Assembly: GCA_030635415.1 (NCBI GenBank)
Contig: DAOVYW010000022.1
Span: 1 to 17,248, forward strand
Origin: Candidatus Firestoneibacteriota bacterium
Lineage (GTDB): Bacteria > Oederibacteriota > JAAXVQ01 > JAUVAV01
DNA length: 17,248 nucleotides
Direction: 5' to 3'
The stretch's first letter is position 1. Each line of letters begins with the position of its first letter. The position numbers and the translations under genes were made by a program. Shown piece after piece: positions 14,252 through 17,248 of the stretch. The notes under the pieces are model-generated. The model searched no databases, was not told the DNA's origin, and saw only the letters and a list, made by a program, of their open reading frames with translations.

Positions 14252-15553
14252 ATGAAAACAAGAATATTGTTAGGTTGTTTAATTGCGATTATTTTGGCGC
14301 ATTCGGCGTCTTATGCTTTCTTTTATGGTTTTGGCAGCGCGGGCGGGGCGGAGCAGGTAATTAAAAAAGGACAGGAGCAAGGCGTGATTCCGTCTGCGTC
14401 GGCGCCCAGCAAACTTCAAGCCCTGGTTTCTTCGTCCGGGCAAATAGACCTGTCCTGGCAAGACAATTCCGATAATGAACAAGGATTTAAAATAGAGAGA
14501 AAAACAGATGAGGGCGCTTATCGTGAAATTACGATAGTCGGAGAAAACGCGACTGTCTACCAGGACATGGGCTTGTTACCTAATACAACTTATTTCTATC
14601 GTATAAGGGCGTATAATTCTGCGGGTTTTTCTGATTATTCCGCCCCGGCTAACGCGAAAACTATTCTTTTGCCAGACCCATCTCCCTCATGCACGGCTAC
14701 GCCAACTGTTTCCGGCGCAGCCGGAACCGCTACCGCTACGCCGACTACAACCGGAGTATACAGCCCGACATGTACGCCTACGATTAGGACCACATTCACA
14801 ATTACAACCACCACTACAATCACGCCTACTTTCACAACCACGCCTACAATCACGCCTACAAGTACGCCTAGTTATACAGCTACGCCGGTCATAGTACATG
14901 TGGTCGAATGTCAAGCCGCGGACGAGGATTATATTGATTTTGGCACTATGGAAGGTTTTACAAATGGGACCGATTGGTCCATTATCGAGAAAGTCAAGCG
15001 TCCCTTGGGGGCCAGTATGGACGGCTGGCATTTTTTCCGTGGCTGTGCCTGGGAAGATAAAACCGGCGATGTTGCTATACAAATATCTTCGAGTATGGTT
15101 TATGCTTGGGTTCGAAGCGCCGGATGGCAAAGCGTCCAATACGACGCCTCTTTCCAGGAAAATACCTGGTACACGATATGCCTCCAATACGACACAGCTA
15201 CAACCACGCTGGAATTATATGTTGACGGCGAGCTTAGGGCTGTAAATAGTTCCGTTCTCCCTATGGATGACAGCACCAATACAAACAGCTTGTTTTTTGG
15301 GGGACAAGATGTCGATCCACTCAAGGGTGAAGGTGATCTGTATGCTGAGCCGGATATTGTCATAGGTCATCAGGCCTGGCTTAAGCGGAAACTTTCCCTG
15401 CCGGAGATAGCGGCCTATGATGGGGGCGACCTGGATGATCCCTCGCTGTTTTTTGAGACAAATATTGGCGCTGCGGGGATAACCGACGACTCGGGCAACG
15501 GCCATGATGGCACCAACGGCAACTCGCCGGAGTACTATCTGTCAACATATTAA
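14252..15553 (+). CDS. Secreted FN3 / Thr-Pro linker / LamG-like surface protein
   Basis: 433 residues. Signal peptide 1-22 (cleavage likely after SASYA). A fibronectin type III domain spans about 51-137, with LSWQDNSDNEQGFKIERK (67-84) and the classic LLPNTTYFYRIRAYNSAGFSDYS (108-130). A low-complexity Thr/Pro linker (about 142-213) is built of TPT/TIT units, probably extended and possibly O-glycosylated. The C-terminal part (about 220-433) is a LamG/concanavalin A-like domain: DWSIIEKVK, then WYTICLQYDTATTTLELYVDGEL (306-328), GHQAWLKRKLSLPEIAAY, and DDSGNGHDGT (412-421). Such proteins bind glycans or the cell surface. A very strong AGGAGG precedes the ATG. It follows the barrel protein by 100 bp and may share its transcript. 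No sorting motif is seen at the C-terminus, and no enzyme domain. Confidence 0.9.
   Translation: MKTRILLGCLIAIILAHSASYAFFYGFGSAGGAEQVIKKGQEQGVIPSASAPSKLQALVSSSGQIDLSWQDNSDNEQGFKIERKTDEGAYREITIVGENATVYQDMGLLPNTTYFYRIRAYNSAGFSDYSAPANAKTILLPDPSPSCTATPTVSGAAGTATATPTTTGVYSPTCTPTIRTTFTITTTTTITPTFTTTPTITPTSTPSYTATPVIVHVVECQAADEDYIDFGTMEGFTNGTDWSIIEKVKRPLGASMDGWHFFRGCAWEDKTGDVAIQISSSMVYAWVRSAGWQSVQYDASFQENTWYTICLQYDTATTTLELYVDGELRAVNSSVLPMDDSTNTNSLFFGGQDVDPLKGEGDLYAEPDIVIGHQAWLKRKLSLPEIAAYDGGDLDDPSLFFETNIGAAGITDDSGNGHDGTNGNSPEYYLSTY
14690..14890 (+). repeat. Degenerate tandem repeats encoding the Thr/Pro linker
   Basis: Inside the FN3/LamG gene. Short units of the kind ACGCC(T/G)AC(A/T) and ACAACCAC recur in frame and encode TPT/TIT runs. 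The array is prone to slippage, so its length may vary between strains. Confidence 0.65.
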
Positions 15554-15565
15554 ACCAACGGTACC

Positions 15566-15627
15566 CACATTTTCATATGTCATTTGATGAAATCCGGCTA
15601 AATTGACTCATGACATATGAAAATGTG
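15566..15627. repeat. Perfect 18-bp inverted repeat (hairpin)
   Basis: CACATTTTCATATGTCAT (15566-15583) and ATGACATATGAAAATGTG (15610-15627) are exact reverse complements, separated by 26 bases. It starts 13 bp after the stop of the FN3/LamG gene. There is no T-run after the stem, so it is not a classic intrinsic terminator, although it could cap or end the transcript, or be the ends of a tiny mobile palindrome. Confidence 0.8.
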
Positions 15628-15837
15628 ACTCTGGCCTCAACTTCTGTGCGGCAGTCTTCATTCGTGGTTCCTTTGGGTTTTTTCGCTATATAAATGCCGC
15701 GCCTATCCAACGGCTGCTCTCACAAAAAATAGCTGTGCTGCACTTCCCGGCCTGGTTGGATGCTCTCTAATTCCGGAACCGGATACCGCAGGTGCCTTTT
15801 TCGTGCTGTAAGTAATCGGATACAGCTTTTGCTTCAT

Positions 15838-15859
15838 TTTGCTTGAAAAGCAAGTTTTT
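15838..15859 (+). terminator. Possible intrinsic terminator
   Basis: Stem TTGCTT / AAGCAA (15839-15844 and 15848-15853) with a GAA loop, then G and five T. The stem is short and AT-rich, so strength is doubtful. It sits after the secreted-protein genes and before the last gene. Confidence 0.35.
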
Positions 15860-15937
15860 ATAAGCTAATATTGCTGCCACCAGCAGGAAGTGAAAAAGCA
15901 GAGGGGAAAATTCATAACGCAAGGAATGAAAAACAAA

Positions 15938-17248
15938 ATGGCATTACGACGTAAACCCGGCCGAAAAAAAGCCGTTGCTGCTAAAATCCAGGAACGAAAA
16001 CCTTCTGCGCCTAAAACCTGGGGCGAGCGCCTGATAAAATGGCATAGCCTATATAAGCCCGCGCTGCTGGCCGCGGCCGTGGTACTGGTCTGGTTCGGCC
16101 AGGAGCAACTCCTGGCCCGGCATTTAAACGCCGGACTTTGGCTCTGGCTGGGCGGGGCCATTCTTGCCGGAATGGCTTTCCGGAAGCAGCCGGACAAGCT
16201 GCCTTCACGGCTGGAGAGTAATCGCCTGCTGGAAGCCGGCCTCCTGGCGCTGATCCTGCTGATCGGCCTGATGGTGCGGGTGTGGCGTTTGTCAGAAGTG
16301 CCGAACGGCTATTTTTTTGATGAGGCGGTGAACGCCTTTATCGGCCAGAGAATTATACAAGATTCAAATTACCTGCCAATATTCGGCCCGCCGGACGCGC
16401 CGCTTCCCACGCTTTATCATTATTTTATTGGAGTGGCCATGAAGCTCGGCGGTATTTCCGCCTATGCCACTAAATTTGTTCCGGCCCTGCTCGGAACCGC
16501 GACTGTAGCCATGTTTTATTTCCTGGTGCGGCGCATGGTCTCCTGGCCAGTGGCCCTGGCCGCGGCCCTGCTTCTGGCCTTGATGCGCTGGCATATTAAT
16601 TTTTCCAGAATAAATTTTGTGGGCATTGCCACTCCCATGTTTGGCGCGGCTGCGGCCTATTTTTTATTGCGCGGCATGGAAACCAGGAATCGCTGGCACA
16701 TGGCGCTCTCAGGCCTGGCGGTTTCCCTGGGATTGTATACTTATTATGCTTCTAACCTGGTGCCTTTGGTACTTGGTCCGTATATGGTACTGCAACTGGC
16801 CTGGGACCGGAATTTTCTTAAAGCACAATGGCACGGCCTGCTGGTCTTTCTCGCGGTCTCACTCGTGGTTTTTGCGCCCCTCGGGTATTTTGCCCTAACC
16901 CAGCCGGACCGCTTTTTTGTCCGCAATGACCAGGTTCTCATCTTCAACCATGTGCCTCCGGATCAGGCGCTCAGCGCTTTAGGGAGTAATATCAAGACTA
17001 CATTATTGATGTTTAATTTCTTTGGGGATTGCAATGGCCGGCATAATATACCGGAAGTCCCTATGCTGGATCCGTTTACCGGTCTGCTTCTGGGATTGGG
17101 GATAATCTGGGCGCTTACCCACTTAAACCGGCGTCATGCAGTACTGGGACTGTTCTGGTTTTTAGTGGCCCTGGTCCCGGGTTTTTTAACCATTGAGGCG
17201 CCGCAAGGGTATCGCTGCATCGGCGCCATTATACCCCTAGCACTCCTG
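15938..17248 (+). CDS. GT-C type glycosyltransferase, PMT_2/ArnT-like (3' end beyond window)
   Basis: 437 codons are visible and the frame is open at the right edge. A basic tail (ALRRKPGRKKAVAAK) in the first 30 residues is followed by membrane segments near 40-55, 66-80 and 98-114, and then the loop with FFDEA (126-130). In GT-C enzymes an Asp-Glu or Glu in this first external loop binds the metal or donor phosphate, so an active enzyme using a polyprenol-phosphate sugar is likely. Further matches are PLPTLYHYFIGVAMKLGG, RWHINFSRINF and GLYTYYASNLVPLV. The start is either ATG 15938 (AAGGA 12 bases upstream) or in-frame ATG 15926 (no room for the ribosome binding site); I prefer 15938. GC-rich relative to the upstream gap. 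It is a different branch from the GT-C gene at 1379, which lacks this acidic motif. Confidence 0.9.
   Translation, partial: MALRRKPGRKKAVAAKIQERKPSAPKTWGERLIKWHSLYKPALLAAAVVLVWFGQEQLLARHLNAGLWLWLGGAILAGMAFRKQPDKLPSRLESNRLLEAGLLALILLIGLMVRVWRLSEVPNGYFFDEAVNAFIGQRIIQDSNYLPIFGPPDAPLPTLYHYFIGVAMKLGGISAYATKFVPALLGTATVAMFYFLVRRMVSWPVALAAALLLALMRWHINFSRINFVGIATPMFGAAAAYFLLRGMETRNRWHMALSGLAVSLGLYTYYASNLVPLVLGPYMVLQLAWDRNFLKAQWHGLLVFLAVSLVVFAPLGYFALTQPDRFFVRNDQVLIFNHVPPDQALSALGSNIKTTLLMFNFFGDCNGRHNIPEVPMLDPFTGLLLGLGIIWALTHLNRRHAVLGLFWFLVALVPGFLTIEAPQGYRCIGAIIPLALL

Larger units (their letters stand above)
15554..15937. other. Intergenic region, about 380 bp, with hairpins
   Basis: No gene recognised in either strand. 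It holds the perfect inverted repeat at 15566-15627 just after the FN3/LamG gene, and a terminator-like stem at 15838-15859 before the last gene. The middle (15630-15837) shows nothing I can name. Confidence 0.6.

Noticed and set aside
14690..14890. Repetitive tract considered as a CRISPR array
   Set aside because: Units are very short, in frame and encode a Thr/Pro linker; no spacers of constant length and no cas genes.
14635..15187. Long minus-strand open frames opposite the FN3/LamG gene
   Set aside because: They mirror the Thr/Pro low-complexity linker and lack ribosome binding sites; the plus-strand gene has signal peptide and domains.

Overview
The window looks like a chromosomal surface-polysaccharide locus of an uncultured Gram-negative bacterium. 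Gram-negative is inferred from a small secreted protein with outer-membrane barrel character (13696-14151) and from many nucleotide-sugar and lipid-linked-sugar enzymes. The secreted fibronectin III / Thr-Pro linker / LamG-like protein (14252-15553) is a style common in environmental candidate phyla (Omnitrophota-like or similar); that placement is a guess. Base composition is mosaic: the first gene and the small methyltransferase are AT-rich, while the aminotransferase and the last gene are strongly GC-rich.

Layout. 1-876 (minus strand, runs off the left edge): NAD-dependent sugar-nucleotide epimerase. 877-1378: a gap holding a short beta-propeller remnant and a promoter. 1379-5485: a GT-C type polytopic glycosyltransferase, then (own promoter) a membrane-anchored NHL-like beta-propeller and a DUF268 methyltransferase-like protein. 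5567-6220: a class I SAM methyltransferase. 6221-6527: a gap with a REP-like palindromic element. 6528-11615: a compact co-directional run of six genes: SDR epimerase, an atypical GT2, a canonical GT2, an RmlD-like reductase, a WecB/WbjD-like UDP-sugar 2-epimerase and an RmlC-like cupin. 11616-11909: a gap with an inverted repeat and a good promoter. 11910-13079: DegT/DnrJ/EryC1 aminotransferase. 13212-13475 (minus): small DUF1640 coiled-coil membrane protein with its own promoter. 13696-15553: two secreted or surface proteins. 15554-15937: a gap with a perfect 18-bp inverted repeat and a terminator-like hairpin. 15938-17248: a second GT-C glycosyltransferase, cut by the right edge.

How it fits together (inference). 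The SDRs, 2-epimerase, cupin and aminotransferase would make deoxy- or amino-sugar nucleotides. The GT2 proteins resemble polyprenol-phosphate sugar transferases, and the GT-C proteins are the class that uses polyprenol-phosphate sugars as donors on the far side of the membrane. The methyltransferases could decorate the glycan. The reductase / 2-epimerase / cupin trio resembles the UDP-L-FucNAc / L-RhaNAc / L-QuiNAc type of pathway, but no 4,6-dehydratase that would start it is recognisable in the window. I found no phage, CRISPR, toxin-antitoxin, tRNA or rRNA features. Nothing here is a clearly new system; the best leads are the atypical GT2 next to a canonical one, the split reductase/cupin module, the membrane-anchored propeller beside a GT-C enzyme, and several palindromic intergenic elements.
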